Shown here piece after piece: positions 33,071-46,147 of a stretch of 64,000 bases of DNA. This stretch comes from Methyloversatilis sp. RAC08 (lineage in GTDB: Bacteria; Pseudomonadota; Gammaproteobacteria; Burkholderiales; Rhodocyclaceae), in contig NZ_CP016448.1 in NCBI RefSeq assembly GCF_001713355.1, positions 2,418,001-2,482,000 of the forward strand, in the 5' to 3' direction. The notes under the pieces were generated by a model. That model saw only the letters and a list, made by a program, of their open reading frames with translations. It made no database searches and had not been told where the DNA came from. The first letter of the stretch is position 1. The number at the start of each line of letters is the position of its first letter. A program made the position numbers and the translations under genes.

Positions 33071-34471
33071 ATGACCCGAATTTTCAGGCCAGTTCCGCTG
33101 GCGCTCGCCATGGCGGCCGCGTTTCCGCTCACCGTGACTGCCGAAAGTGCGGCGCGCGTCGAATTCACTGCCGGCGAAGTCCGCGCGGTCGCGGCCGATG
33201 GGCGCAGTCGTGCGCTGACGCGCGGCGCGCAGGTCGGCAGCGGCGACACCATCGACACCGGCAGCGGGCGCGCCCAGATGCGCTTCACCGACGGTGCGCT
33301 GGTATCGCTGCAGCCGCAGACACAATTCCGCATCGACCAGTACGCATTCGCCGGCAAGCCGGACGAAGACCGTGGTTTCTTCAACCTCATCAAGGGCGGC
33401 CTGCGCACCATCACAGGACTGGTCGGCAAGGCGAATCGCAGCAACTACAAGCTCACCACCTCGGTCGCCACCATCGGCATCCGTGGCACTGAATTCTCGG
33501 TGGCCTACGGCAACAGCATCAATGTCACGACCGGCGATGGCGCCGTCGATGTCTGCAACGGTGCCGGCTGCCTGACGGTCGAGGATGGCCAGAGCGCCTA
33601 CGTGGCCGACCAGAACACGATACCCGTCATCATCGAGGTCAAGACCGACCTGCCGCCGGCGCCGCCGTCGAACGCGTCGGGCGGCGTCGAGCCGCCGGTG
33701 CGCGACGAGGTGTTTCTCGTCGGCGATGAACGCGACGACGACGGTGATCTGGTCGCGCTGGACGGGCTGGATCCGCAGGGCGATCTGCAGTCGGGAGACG
33801 GCTATTACGTTTATGGGCAATACACCGAACAGTACGGCGGCTATGGTGGCCTGGTCACACTGAGCGGTGTCACCACGGTCATCGAAGGCAGCGCACTCAA
33901 GTCAGCCGACAGTGGTGACGGCGGAGTGCTGACTGCGGGTACCGTCGCGCAATCGGCGCAGGACGGCATCATCGGCTGGGGCCGTTGGGCCAGCGCGTCA
34001 TGCGCCGGCTTCTCGTGCGATGGCGACGACATCGTCGACCTGCACTACGTCACCGGCCGTACCACGCCGGATCTGGCGGCGCTAGGTGGCATCAGCGCGA
34101 CCTACAACCTCAGTGGCGCAACGACGCCGACCGCCTCGGGAGGCGCGCCGGGTGGCGCAGTCAGCGGTACGCTGCTCGCCGACTTCTCAAGCTACACGGC
34201 TGATCTGGATCTCGGCGTCACCGTCAGCGCGGTCACGTTCAATGTTTCCGGTTCGGGGTCGATCAATTCCGGTACGGCCGCCTTCGCCGGCTCCTTCGAC
34301 AACTGCAGCGGATGCGGCAGCACGCCGAACGGCAGCTTCCATGGTTTCTTCGCCGGGCCTGCAGCCGAGCGGGCGGGGGTTGTGTACTCGTTCGACAGTT
34401 CCATCGGCGGCATCGACAAGGTGACTGGCGCCGCGGTGTTCACCAGAGGCGTGTCAGGTCTCGACGACTGA
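33071..34471 (+). CDS. FecR-domain protein with TbpB-like C-terminal barrel, probable Slam cargo
   Basis: 466-aa exported protein. A type I signal peptide (cleavage near TVTA-ES) is followed by a FecR-type domain (about 45-160; LTRGAQVGSGDTIDTGSG, TSVATIGIRGTEFSV), an acidic Pro-rich linker, and a C-terminal domain (about 290-466). The latter ends in short strands with FAGSFDNCSGCG and HGFFAGPAAERAGVVYSF, resembling the beta-barrel of TbpB and other Slam cargos. No lipobox is present, so it would be released or bound non-covalently rather than lipid-anchored. It follows the Slam-type gene by 9 bases with GGAG before the ATG. Confidence 0.78.
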   Translation: MTRIFRPVPLALAMAAAFPLTVTAESAARVEFTAGEVRAVAADGRSRALTRGAQVGSGDTIDTGSGRAQMRFTDGALVSLQPQTQFRIDQYAFAGKPDEDRGFFNLIKGGLRTITGLVGKANRSNYKLTTSVATIGIRGTEFSVAYGNSINVTTGDGAVDVCNGAGCLTVEDGQSAYVADQNTIPVIIEVKTDLPPAPPSNASGGVEPPVRDEVFLVGDERDDDGDLVALDGLDPQGDLQSGDGYYVYGQYTEQYGGYGGLVTLSGVTTVIEGSALKSADSGDGGVLTAGTVAQSAQDGIIGWGRWASASCAGFSCDGDDIVDLHYVTGRTTPDLAALGGISATYNLSGATTPTASGGAPGGAVSGTLLADFSSYTADLDLGVTVSAVTFNVSGSGSINSGTAAFAGSFDNCSGCGSTPNGSFHGFFAGPAAERAGVVYSFDSSIGGIDKVTGAAVFTRGVSGLDD

Positions 34472-34518
34472 CGGCTCGCGGAGCTGCCTCGCGCGGCGGT
34501 TTTTTGCCAGCCCGGCAG

Positions 34519-34545
34519 GCCCGGGTCGTCACCCCCCGGCTTTTT
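34519..34545 (+). terminator. Weak candidate terminator after the FecR-domain gene
   Basis: GCC-C-GGG pairs with CCC-C-GGC around an 8-base loop, leaving one C/C mismatch, followed by five T residues. It is about 50 bases after the stop. The stem is short, so this is only a candidate. Confidence 0.35.
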
Positions 34546-34628
34546 GCGTCGTGTTCCGCTGCTGCGCGAACGATCTCCGCGCCGCGCGGTCATGCTCCGT
34601 CGGCAGATAAAAACGGACACCACGCACA

Positions 34629-36287
34629 ATGCCCCACCACACCCCGCTGATCACGACCATCGTCGGCGGTCTCGTACTGGCCTTCATCTTCGGCTCGCTG
34701 GCGCACCGCTTTCGCATGCCGCCGCTGGTTGGCTACCTCGTCGCCGGCATCGCGGTCGGCCCGTTCACGCCCGGCTTTGTCGCCGATGTCGCGCTGGCGC
34801 AGGAACTGGCCGAAATCGGCGTCATCCTGCTGATGTTCGGGGTCGGTCTGCATTTTTCGCTGAAGGACCTGATGTCGGTGAAGGGCATCGCCATTCCGGG
34901 GGCGATCGCGCAGATCGGCATCGCCACGCTGCTCGGCATGGCACTGGCCTGGGCGATGGACTGGACGGTCGGAGCCGGTATCGTGTTCGGGCTGGCGCTG
35001 TCGGTCGCCAGCACGGTTGTGTTGCTGACGGCGCTGCAGGAGCGGCGGCTCGAAACCACACGCCGTGGACGCATTGCCATCGGCTGGCTCATCGTCGAAG
35101 ACATTGCCATGGTGCTGGCGCTCGTGCTGATCCCCGCCTTCAGCGGCCTGCTTGGCGGCCAGGGTGATGCGCTGAGCGGCGATGCGCTGCTGAAGACCCT
35201 CGCCATCACACTCGGCAAGGTGGCCGCTTTCGTCGTCGTCATGCTGGTGGTCGGACGCCGCGTGATTCCCTGGACGCTGGAACGCATCGCCGATACCGGC
35301 TCGCGCGAGCTGTTCCGGCTCGGCGTACTGGCCATCGCACTCGGATTCGCGCTGGGCTCGGCCTATGTGTTCGGCGTGTCGTTCGCGCTCGGCGCCTTCT
35401 TCGCGGGCATGATCCTGAGCGAATCCGAACTGTCGCACCGCGCAGCCGAAGAGTCGCTGCCGCTGCGCGACGCGTTTGCGGTGCTGTTTTTCGTGTCGGT
35501 CGGCATGTTGTTCGATCCGTCCATCATCGTGCGGGAACCGCTGCTGGTGCTGGCCACCGTTTTCATCATCGTCATCGGCAAGTCGATTGCCGCGGCGGCC
35601 ATCGTGCGCGCCTTCGGCCATCCGCTGAGCACCGCGCTGACGGTGTCGGCCAGCCTGGCCCAGATCGGCGAGTTCTCGTTCATTCTCGCCACGCTGGGTC
35701 TGTCACTCGGGCTGCTGCCGGAAACCGGACGCGACCTGATACTGGGTGGCGCCATCATTTCCATCCTGCTCAATCCGTTGCTGTTCGTTGCACTGGACCG
35801 GCTCAAGCCGTGGCTGGAAGCACGCGAAGGCATCGCGAGCGCCGTCGCGCCGGATACCTCCACCGCGACCGGAATCGAAGGGCACGTCGTGCTGGTCGGC
35901 TTCGGCAAGGTGGGTCACCGCATCGTGATGGCGTTGCTGGACAGCGGGCACAAGGTGGTCGTCATCGAAGACCATGCGGAAGTGGTCGAGGCGTTGAACG
36001 GTGACGGCATCCCGGCGCTGTACGGCAACGGTGCAGCGCCCGGCATGATGGAGGCGGCGCGCATCGAAAGTGCGCGCTTCCTGCTGGTGGCCATTCCGGA
36101 TGCACTGGAAGCCGGCCAGATCATCGAGCACGCGCGGCGCATCAACCCGGACATCGAAGTGATCGCGCGTGCCTACACCGACGCCGAACTGGCGCACCTG
36201 GAAAAGCACGGCGCGACCCACACCATCATCGGTGAAACCGAAATCGCGCGCGGCATGGCGCAGCGGGTCATCGACGCGATGGTCTGA
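34629..36287 (+). CDS. CPA2-family cation:proton antiporter with TrkA-N domain (YbaL-like)
   Basis: 552-aa protein: about 12 membrane segments covering residues 5-390 (start MPHHTPLITTIVGGLVLAFI, motif LLMFGVGLHFSLKDL) and a C-terminal nucleotide-binding RCK/TrkA-N domain (GHVVLVGFGKVGHRI). No TrkA-C domain follows. The layout and the HH near the start match the YbaL/RosB branch of Kef-type K+ efflux systems. It appears to be transcribed alone; its 3' end is convergent with marC. A second, different Kef-type antiporter is encoded at 53448-55184. Confidence 0.9.
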   Translation: MPHHTPLITTIVGGLVLAFIFGSLAHRFRMPPLVGYLVAGIAVGPFTPGFVADVALAQELAEIGVILLMFGVGLHFSLKDLMSVKGIAIPGAIAQIGIATLLGMALAWAMDWTVGAGIVFGLALSVASTVVLLTALQERRLETTRRGRIAIGWLIVEDIAMVLALVLIPAFSGLLGGQGDALSGDALLKTLAITLGKVAAFVVVMLVVGRRVIPWTLERIADTGSRELFRLGVLAIALGFALGSAYVFGVSFALGAFFAGMILSESELSHRAAEESLPLRDAFAVLFFVSVGMLFDPSIIVREPLLVLATVFIIVIGKSIAAAAIVRAFGHPLSTALTVSASLAQIGEFSFILATLGLSLGLLPETGRDLILGGAIISILLNPLLFVALDRLKPWLEAREGIASAVAPDTSTATGIEGHVVLVGFGKVGHRIVMALLDSGHKVVVIEDHAEVVEALNGDGIPALYGNGAAPGMMEAARIESARFLLVAIPDALEAGQIIEHARRINPDIEVIARAYTDAELAHLEKHGATHTIIGETEIARGMAQRVIDAMV

Positions 36288-36300
36288 GTCAAAGGGCGTC

Positions 36301-36897
36301 TCAAAGGGTGTCGATGAAGTTGCGGATGCCGGCCAGCAGCATTTCGATCGAAATCGCGCACAGCAGCAGCCCCATCAGACGCTCCAGCGCAGCCGTGCCG
36401 CGTTCGCCGAGCCGGCGGATCAGCGGGCCGGCGGCCAGCAGCACGATTGTGGTGACGGCCATGGCAGCGCTCATCGCGCCCAGCCAGGTGTAGAAGCGCT
36501 CCGGTTCGCGCGACACCAGCAGCATCACCATGGCCATCGCCGACGGGCCGGCGATCAGCGGAATCGCCAGCGGCACGATGAACGGCTCGCCACCTGACCA
36601 CTCGCCGAACACGCCGTCCGGCTGGTGGAAGATCATGCGCAGCGCGATCAGGAACAGCAGCACGCCGCCGGCGATGCCGAGCGACGTTTCCGACAGCTGC
36701 AGCACGCGCATGACCGATTCGCCGGCATACATGAACAGCACGAGCGCCAGCCAGGCGGCGAAGCACTCGCGCAGCACGACCAGCCGGCGCCGCTCCCGCG
36801 GCACGTCCTTCATCAGCACCGTCATCACCGGCGCATTGCCGAACGGATCGAACAGCAGCAGAAGCAGGATGCTGGCGGACAGGAAGCTGTCGGACAT
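36301..36897 (-). CDS. MarC/YhgN-family membrane protein
   Basis: 198-aa integral membrane protein with six hydrophobic segments and the family features LLLFDPFGNAPVM near the start and IPLIAGPSAMAMVMLLVSR in the middle. The function of MarC proteins is not established; the old link with multiple antibiotic resistance is not supported. Its end is 13 bases from the convergent antiporter gene. A long inverted repeat lies upstream, between it and proA. Confidence 0.9.
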   Translation of the reverse strand: MSDSFLSASILLLLLFDPFGNAPVMTVLMKDVPRERRRLVVLRECFAAWLALVLFMYAGESVMRVLQLSETSLGIAGGVLLFLIALRMIFHQPDGVFGEWSGGEPFIVPLAIPLIAGPSAMAMVMLLVSREPERFYTWLGAMSAAMAVTTIVLLAAGPLIRRLGERGTAALERLMGLLLCAISIEMLLAGIRNFIDTL

Positions 36898-36930
36898 TTT
36901 CTGGAATCAGGATGTGTGCGTGAGTGGGGG

Positions 36931-37015
36931 TGTTGGGCAATCGCCTGCGGCTCACCCCAACCTACAACAGGCGCGGATCCGTAGGTTGGGGTGAGCCGCA
37001 GGCGATTGCCCAACA
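36931..37015. repeat. 35-bp perfect inverted repeat (REP-like pair) downstream of proA
   Basis: Left arm 36931-36965 and right arm 36981-37015 are exact reverse complements, with a 15-base centre. Each arm holds GTTGGG and CCCAAC at its two ends and an internal GC-rich palindrome, so each arm is itself a REP-like hairpin, and the element is two REP units head to head. It lies between marC and the proA stop, and could also stop transcription. A related element lies on the other side of proA. Confidence 0.9.
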
Positions 37016-37068
37016 ACACTCCCCGCTCGCCGAAGCACAGTCATGCACCCCGGTCGGGGCAGAGACTT

Positions 37069-38325
37069 TCAGGTCCGCACCTGACCGTCGCCCAGTACCA
37101 CCCATTTCTGGCTGGTCAGGCCGTCCAGGCCGACCGGGCCGCGGGCGTGGATCTTGTCGGTCGAAATGCCGATCTCGGCACCCAGCCCGTACTCGAAGCC
37201 GTCGGCGAAGCGGGTCGATGCGTTGATCATCACCGACGCCGAATCGACTTCGCGGATGAAGCGCATCGCCCGCGTGTGGTTTTCGGTGACGATGGCGTCC
37301 GTGTGCTGCGAACCCCAGCGGTTGATGTGATCGATCGCCTCATCGAGCGAATCGACGATGCGTATCGCGAGGATGGGCGCCAGATATTCGGTCGCCCAGT
37401 CGTCGTCGGTGGCTGCCGTCATCGCCGGCACCAGCGCGCGCGAACGTTCGCAGCCGCGCAGTTCCACACCCTTGCCGAGATAGATGTCGGCCAGCCGGCC
37501 GAGCACGCGCGGTGCTGCGGCGACATGCACCAGCAGCGTTTCCATCGTGTTGCAGGTGCCGTAGCGGTGGGTTTTCGCGTTGTCGGCGATGCGCACCGCC
37601 TTGTCGTCATCCGCCTGCTCGTCGATGTAGACATGGCAATTGCCGTCCAGGTGCTTGATCACCGGCACCTTGGCATCGCGCGATATGCGTTCGATGAGCC
37701 CTTTGCCGCCGCGCGGCACGATCACATCGACGAACTGCGGCATCGTGATCAGCTCACCCACGGCAGCGCGGTCGGTGGTGTCGACCACCTGCACCGCGGT
37801 TTCCGGCAGGCCGGCGGCGACCAGACCGTCGCGCACGCAGGCGGCGACCGCCTGATTGCAGCGCGCCGCTTCCGAGCCGCCGCGCAGGATGGCCGCGTTG
37901 CCGCTCTTCAGGCACAGCGCCGCGGCATCGGCCGTCACGTTCGGCCGCGCCTCGTAGATGATGCCGATCACGCCCAGCGGCACGCGCATCCGGCCTACCG
38001 TGATGCCGCTAGGGCGGCGCTTGAAATCGGTCATTTCGCCGACCGGATCGGGCAGGGCGGCCACCTGCTCGAGCCCCGTGGCCATCGCTTCGACGCCCTT
38101 TGCAGTCAGCGTCAGACGGTCGATCATCGCCGCGTCCAGGCCGTTCTCGAGCGCCGCGGCCACGTCTGCCGCATTGGCTTCGAGCAATTGTGGCGCGCGC
38201 TCGCGCAGCAGTGCGGCGATGCGCATCAGCGCGTCGTTCTTGGCGGCGGTCGACGCCTGCGACACGATGCGCGACGCGGCGCGGGCCTGACGGCCCAGCG
38301 TGTTCATGTAGTCCTTGATGTCCAT
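37069..38325 (-). CDS. proA: Glutamate-5-semialdehyde dehydrogenase
   Basis: Gamma-glutamyl phosphate reductase, second step of proline synthesis. The 418-aa protein shows [17 protein letters not shown], the dehydrogenase Cys in [25 protein letters not shown] and the ending [20 protein letters not shown] chose ATG 38325 ([10 protein letters not shown]); the frame runs open much further upstream through the repeat region, but that part is not protein-like. It is flanked on both sides by long inverted repeats. proB is not next to it, and the holA-lptE-leuS run lies upstream on the same strand. Confidence 0.97.
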   Translation of the reverse strand: MDIKDYMNTLGRQARAASRIVSQASTAAKNDALMRIAALLRERAPQLLEANAADVAAALENGLDAAMIDRLTLTAKGVEAMATGLEQVAALPDPVGEMTDFKRRPSGITVGRMRVPLGVIGIIYEARPNVTADAAALCLKSGNAAILRGGSEAARCNQAVAACVRDGLVAAGLPETAVQVVDTTDRAAVGELITMPQFVDVIVPRGGKGLIERISRDAKVPVIKHLDGNCHVYIDEQADDDKAVRIADNAKTHRYGTCNTMETLLVHVAAAPRVLGRLADIYLGKGVELRGCERSRALVPAMTAATDDDWATEYLAPILAIRIVDSLDEAIDHINRWGSQHTDAIVTENHTRAMRFIREVDSASVMINASTRFADGFEYGLGAEIGISTDKIHARGPVGLDGLTSQKWVVLGDGQVRT

Positions 38326-38433
38326 CTCGTGTCCTGGAGTGCTCGGTCGCGGTGACTGCGGGTAAAGGCGGATGAAAGCAGAAAGCGCGGCGGCGTGCCA
38401 CCGGTTTCTGGCAAGCGAGGGGCCGGGGTGGGG

Positions 38434-38560
38434 TTGTTGGGCATCGCTGCGCTCACCCCAACCTACAACCCGCGACACGGCATCGCATCGTCGAACCATG
38501 CGCAGCACCACTGCCCGCGCCCAGTTGGTAGGTTGGGGTGAGCGCAGCGATGCCCAACAA
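38434..38560. repeat. 33-bp perfect inverted repeat (REP-like pair) upstream of proA
   Basis: Left arm 38434-38466 and right arm 38528-38560 are exact reverse complements with a 61-base centre. The arms are close relatives of those at 36931-37015: they share GTAGGTTGGGGTGAGC and GCCCAACA but differ in the middle. The 276-base space between the proA start and the holA stop holds this element and nothing else that I can identify. Confidence 0.9.
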
Positions 38561-38600
38561 GCTGCCGTCCACGCCCGACCACCCCCGCCCGCGGCAAACC

Positions 38601-39605
38601 TCAACGGGCGCAAATCCGCAGCGCGATCTGCAGGAACTCGTCCCACACGTCGCCGCGCGCAACACCCTTGATCATGCGGTCGAGCCGGGCCGCCTGCATC
38701 AGCGCCGTGCGCGTGGCTCCGGATGACAGCCTTGCCAGCGCACGCCGGTACGGTGACTGCTGGGCGCCGAAGATGCGGGCGGTGGCCAGTGCTTCGTCGG
38801 CACTGCGCCCGGCGTCCATTTCAGCCCGCGCAATGGCCAGCGTGCGCAGCTCGGCCACGATGATCCACAGCACCAGGGGTGCCGCCACGCCTTCGGCGCG
38901 CAGGCCGTCGAGCAGCCGGCTGGCGCGCGCTGCATCGCCGGCCAGCAGCGCCTGACGCAGGTCTTCCACGTCGTAGCGCGCGACGTCCATCACCGCGTTG
39001 CGCACCTGTTCCAGCGTCAGCTCGCCCGGCGGATGCAGCAGTGCGAGTTTCATCACTTCCTGATTGGCGGCCAGAAGATTGCCTTCGACATGGGTCGCCA
39101 TGAAGTCGAGCGCCTCCCGATCCGCGCTCTGCTGCTGGCGTGCCAGCCGCGCGGCCAGCCAGTCCGGCAGGCGATCGAGCGGCGGTGCGTTCAGCTCCAT
39201 CACCACGCCGGTCGCCGACAGCGCGCCAAACCAGGCGCTCTTCTGCGCCTTCCAGTCCATCTGCGGCAGCGTGATCAGCGTGACCGTGCCGGCGGGCGGA
39301 CTGGCGGCGAAGCGCGTCAGCACGTCACCACCGTCGCGTCCCGGCTTGCCGGTCGGAATGCGCAGGTCGATCAGCTTGTCGCCACCGAACAGCGACATGT
39401 TGCCGGCCGCTTCGGCCAGCGCCGACCATTTGAAGTACTGCGTCACCACCAGCACTTCGCGCTCTGTGAAGCCGCGCGCCCGCGCCGCGGTGCGGATCGA
39501 ATCCGCCGCTTCGATGACCAGCAGCGGCTCATCGCCGTGCAGCACGTACAGCGGCGCGAGCGAGCCCTTCAGGTGGCTGTCGAGCTGTTCGGCGCGAAGC
39601 TGCAT
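38601..39605 (-). CDS. holA: DNA polymerase III subunit delta
   Basis: Clamp-loader subunit that opens the sliding clamp. The 334-aa protein begins [20 protein letters not shown] with [17 protein letters not shown], the usual HolA opening. It has [17 protein letters not shown] and the helical C-terminal domain with [17 protein letters not shown]. It follows lptE by 5 bases in the leuS-lptE-holA run, a standard proteobacterial order. Confidence 0.95.
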   Translation of the reverse strand: MQLRAEQLDSHLKGSLAPLYVLHGDEPLLVIEAADSIRTAARARGFTEREVLVVTQYFKWSALAEAAGNMSLFGGDKLIDLRIPTGKPGRDGGDVLTRFAASPPAGTVTLITLPQMDWKAQKSAWFGALSATGVVMELNAPPLDRLPDWLAARLARQQQSADREALDFMATHVEGNLLAANQEVMKLALLHPPGELTLEQVRNAVMDVARYDVEDLRQALLAGDAARASRLLDGLRAEGVAAPLVLWIIVAELRTLAIARAEMDAGRSADEALATARIFGAQQSPYRRALARLSSGATRTALMQAARLDRMIKGVARGDVWDEFLQIALRICAR

Positions 39606-39610
39606 GCGCG

Positions 39611-40140
39611 TCAGGCGGGTTTCTTCTTGATCGCCTGCAGCCGGCGCAGCAACTGCTGCACGACGTCGCCCTGCATTTCGGCGTACAGCAACTGTTCTTC
39701 CTCCTGCTTGGCCAGCACTTCGACGTCATTGGACGTCAGGTCGCGTCGGACTTCGATCGTCGACACCGGCGCGATCTCTTCTCCCTTCACCGTTCTGACC
39801 TTGAATCCGAAGCGCTGTCGCAACTGGTATTCACGCACCCGCCCGGCGGAATTCAGACTCAGGATCACCTTCTCGACCCGGTTTTCCGTGATGTCGATGA
39901 CCGCCTCGGCTTCCTTGATCTCATCCGTGACGCGGGTCGTGCTCTGGGCGTCGATGGCGCGCCGGATCTGCGCCGTCATTTCGGCGTAAGGGCTGGCATT
40001 GATGAACACTGTTGCGAAGGGCAGGTCGCGCACGCCGCGCAGATGGAAGCCGCAGGCGCCGAGCAGCAGCGCACTGCCGGTGGCGGCGATCAGGCTGCGG
40101 CGGACCTTGAATTCTGGGGCTGTCACACGTTTCTCCCGCA

Positions 40141-40141
<1 letters not shown>
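39611..40141 (-). CDS. lptE: LPS-assembly lipoprotein LptE
   Basis: Plug lipoprotein of the LptD outer-membrane LPS transporter. The 176-aa product has a lipobox LLLGAC with Cys30, then GFHLRGVRDLPFATVFIN, the typical start of mature LptE, and a basic end LLRRLQAIKKKPA. The start at 40141 overlaps the leuS stop (ATGA), and I prefer it to the ATG two codons upstream. Lies between leuS and holA as usual. Confidence 0.95.
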
Positions 40142-43765
<3,624 letters not shown>

Positions 43766-43920
43766 TGTTGTGTTCTCCCTTGCAGTGAAGTCATCCTTCC
43801 GGACACCCCCATGTCGTGTCGGTTCCCGTCATGACGACATCGAAAGCAGACGCCGAGCAGTGTGAAGGCCGGCCATCGCCCGCCGCTGAAGTGGCGGGCT
43901 GCGCGGTTAGAATCGGCCGG

Positions 43921-46146
43921 ATGAACGCAAATCCGCTCCTCGCCGGTCTGAACGAACCGCAGTTCCAGGCGGTCACGCTGCCCTCGCAATCGGCCCTCAT
44001 CCTGGCTGGCGCCGGCTCCGGCAAGACGCGCGTGCTGACCACCCGGCTCGCCTGGCTGATTTCCACCGGCCAAGTGTCGCCGCACGGCATCCTTGCGGTC
44101 ACCTTCACCAACAAGGCGGCCAAGGAAATGCTGGCGCGGCTGACCGCCATGCTGCCGATGAATACGCGCGGGCTGTGGATCGGCACCTTCCACGGGCTGT
44201 GCAACCGCATGCTGCGCGCGCACTGGAAGGAAGCCGGGCTGCCGCAGCTGTTCCAGATTCTCGATTCGGCCGACCAGCTGTCGGCCATCAAGCGGCTGCT
44301 GAAGGCGCTGAACATCGACGACGAAAAGTTTCCGCCGCGCGAGCTGAGCTACTTCATCAATTCGGCCAAGGAACAGGGCCTGCGGCCGCACGAAGTCGAA
44401 GCCTTCGACGATTTTGCACGTCGGCGCGTCGAGCTGTACCAGGCCTACGAAGCGCAGTGCCAGCGCGAGGGCGTGGTCGATTTCGCCGAACTGCTGCTGC
44501 GCTGCTACGAACTGCTGACGCGCAACGAACCGATCCGCGCGCACTACCAGCGGCGCTTCCGCCACCTGCTGGTCGACGAATTCCAGGACACCAATGTGCT
44601 GCAGTACCGCTGGCTCAAGCTGCTGGCCGGTCTGGGCACCGACCATCAGGCCGCGGTGATGGCGGTCGGCGACGACGACCAGAGCATCTATCGTTTCCGC
44701 GGGGCCGAGGTCGGCAACATGCGCGACTTCGAACGCGAATTCCATGTCGACAATGTCATCCGGCTGGAGCAGAACTACCGCTCGCACGGCAACATCCTCG
44801 ACGCGGCCAATGCCGTCATCAAGCAGAACACCGGCCGGCTGGGCAAGAATCTGTGGACCGAAGCGGGCAGCGGCGAGCCGCTGCGCGTCTATGAGGCGTT
44901 CAACGACATCGAGGAAGCGCGCTGGGTGGTCGAGGAAATTAAGGCGCTGATCAATGACGGCGCGGCGCGCTCCGACATCGCGCTGCTCTACCGCAGCAAC
45001 GCGCAGTCGCGCGTGCTCGAACACGCGCTGTTCTCGGCCGCGATTCCCTACCGCGTGTATGGCGGCCTGCGCTTCTTCGAGCGGCAGGAGGTGAAGCACG
45101 CGCTGGCCTACATGCGCCTCATTGCCAATCCGCACGACGACACCGCCTTCACCCGCGTGGTGAATTTCCCGACGCGTGGCATCGGTGCCCGTTCGCTCGA
45201 GCAGCTGCAGGACGCGGCGAAGGCGTCCGACTCCAGTCTGTACGGCGCGCTGAACCTGCTGACCGGCAAGGCGGCGCAGTCGGTCGGCCATTTCATCGAT
45301 CTGGTCGATCAGCTGCGCTTCGCGTGCGAGGGTCTGACACTGCCGGAAATGGTCGAGCAGGTGCTGGAGCTGTCGGGCCTGCGCGCGCACTACAAGACCG
45401 AGAAGGAAGGTCAGGAGCGCATCGCCAACCTGGACGAGATCATCAACGCAGCAAGCAACTTCAGTTCCGAAGAGGGTTACGCGCAGGTGGCGGCGGAAGA
45501 CGAAGCCGCGCCACCCGATCCACTGGCAGCCTTCCTGTCGCACGCGTCGCTGGAAGCGGGCGAACACCAGGCGGATGCCGGCCAGGCGGCGGTGCAGCTG
45601 ATGACGGTGCATTCGGCCAAAGGGCTGGAATTCGACGCGGTATTCCTCGGCGGACTGGAGGAAGGGCTGTTCCCGCACGAGAATTCCATCCTCGAACGCG
45701 AAGGGCTGGAGGAAGAGCGACGATTGATGTACGTCGCGATCACCCGCGCGCGCCGCCGTCTTTACCTGTCATTCGCACAGTCGCGCATGCTGCACGGCCA
45801 GACCCGCTACAACCTGCGCAGCCGCTTCTTCGACGAGATACCGGCCGAGTTGATGAAGTGGCTGACGCCGCCGGCCACGGCGCGTGGTTTCGGCAGCTTC
45901 GGCAACGCGACGGTGCCGCCGACGCCGGCCAGCAGCAACCCGCGCACCTTCGGCAGCGGCCGCAAGTCGCCGTCCGGCAATGACAGCGGCTTTCGCATCG
46001 GTCAGCAGGTGAACCACGCGAAGTTCGGCAGTGGCGTCATCGTCAACGCCGAAGGCTCCGGCTCGGATGCCCGGGTGCAGGTCAATTTCGGCCGCGAAGG
46101 CGTCAAGTGGCTGGCGCTGGCGGTGGCCAAGCTGAGCGCGGTCTGA
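43921..46146 (+). CDS. uvrD: ATP-dependent DNA helicase UvrD
   Basis: Superfamily 1 helicase (UvrD/PcrA type) used in nucleotide-excision and mismatch repair. The 741-aa protein has LILAGAGSGKTRVLTTR (Walker A), TFTNKAAKEM, TFHGLCNRML, VDEFQDTN, AVGDDDQSIYRFRGA, VMTVHSAKGLEFDAVFLGG and YVAITRARRRLYLSFAQSR, and a Tudor-like C-terminus (QQVNHAKFGSGVI). The ATG at 43921 is preferred over open frame from 43816. TAGAAT (43908-43913) ends 7 bases before it and there is no Shine-Dalgarno, so the mRNA may be leaderless. uvrD and rep are hard to tell apart; Glu-rich motif forms favour uvrD. Confidence 0.92.
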   Translation: MNANPLLAGLNEPQFQAVTLPSQSALILAGAGSGKTRVLTTRLAWLISTGQVSPHGILAVTFTNKAAKEMLARLTAMLPMNTRGLWIGTFHGLCNRMLRAHWKEAGLPQLFQILDSADQLSAIKRLLKALNIDDEKFPPRELSYFINSAKEQGLRPHEVEAFDDFARRRVELYQAYEAQCQREGVVDFAELLLRCYELLTRNEPIRAHYQRRFRHLLVDEFQDTNVLQYRWLKLLAGLGTDHQAAVMAVGDDDQSIYRFRGAEVGNMRDFEREFHVDNVIRLEQNYRSHGNILDAANAVIKQNTGRLGKNLWTEAGSGEPLRVYEAFNDIEEARWVVEEIKALINDGAARSDIALLYRSNAQSRVLEHALFSAAIPYRVYGGLRFFERQEVKHALAYMRLIANPHDDTAFTRVVNFPTRGIGARSLEQLQDAAKASDSSLYGALNLLTGKAAQSVGHFIDLVDQLRFACEGLTLPEMVEQVLELSGLRAHYKTEKEGQERIANLDEIINAASNFSSEEGYAQVAAEDEAAPPDPLAAFLSHASLEAGEHQADAGQAAVQLMTVHSAKGLEFDAVFLGGLEEGLFPHENSILEREGLEEERRLMYVAITRARRRLYLSFAQSRMLHGQTRYNLRSRFFDEIPAELMKWLTPPATARGFGSFGNATVPPTPASSNPRTFGSGRKSPSGNDSGFRIGQQVNHAKFGSGVIVNAEGSGSDARVQVNFGREGVKWLALAVAKLSAV

Positions 46147-46147
46147 C

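Noticed and set aside
36173-36955. 260-aa minus-strand frame overlapping marC
   Set aside because: It is the marC region read in another frame; the 198-aa frame with six hydrophobic segments is the real gene.
36931-37015. Possible CRISPR array or insertion-sequence ends
   Set aside because: Only one inverted pair with no spacer-repeat periodicity, no transposase and no target duplication; better described as paired REP-like units.
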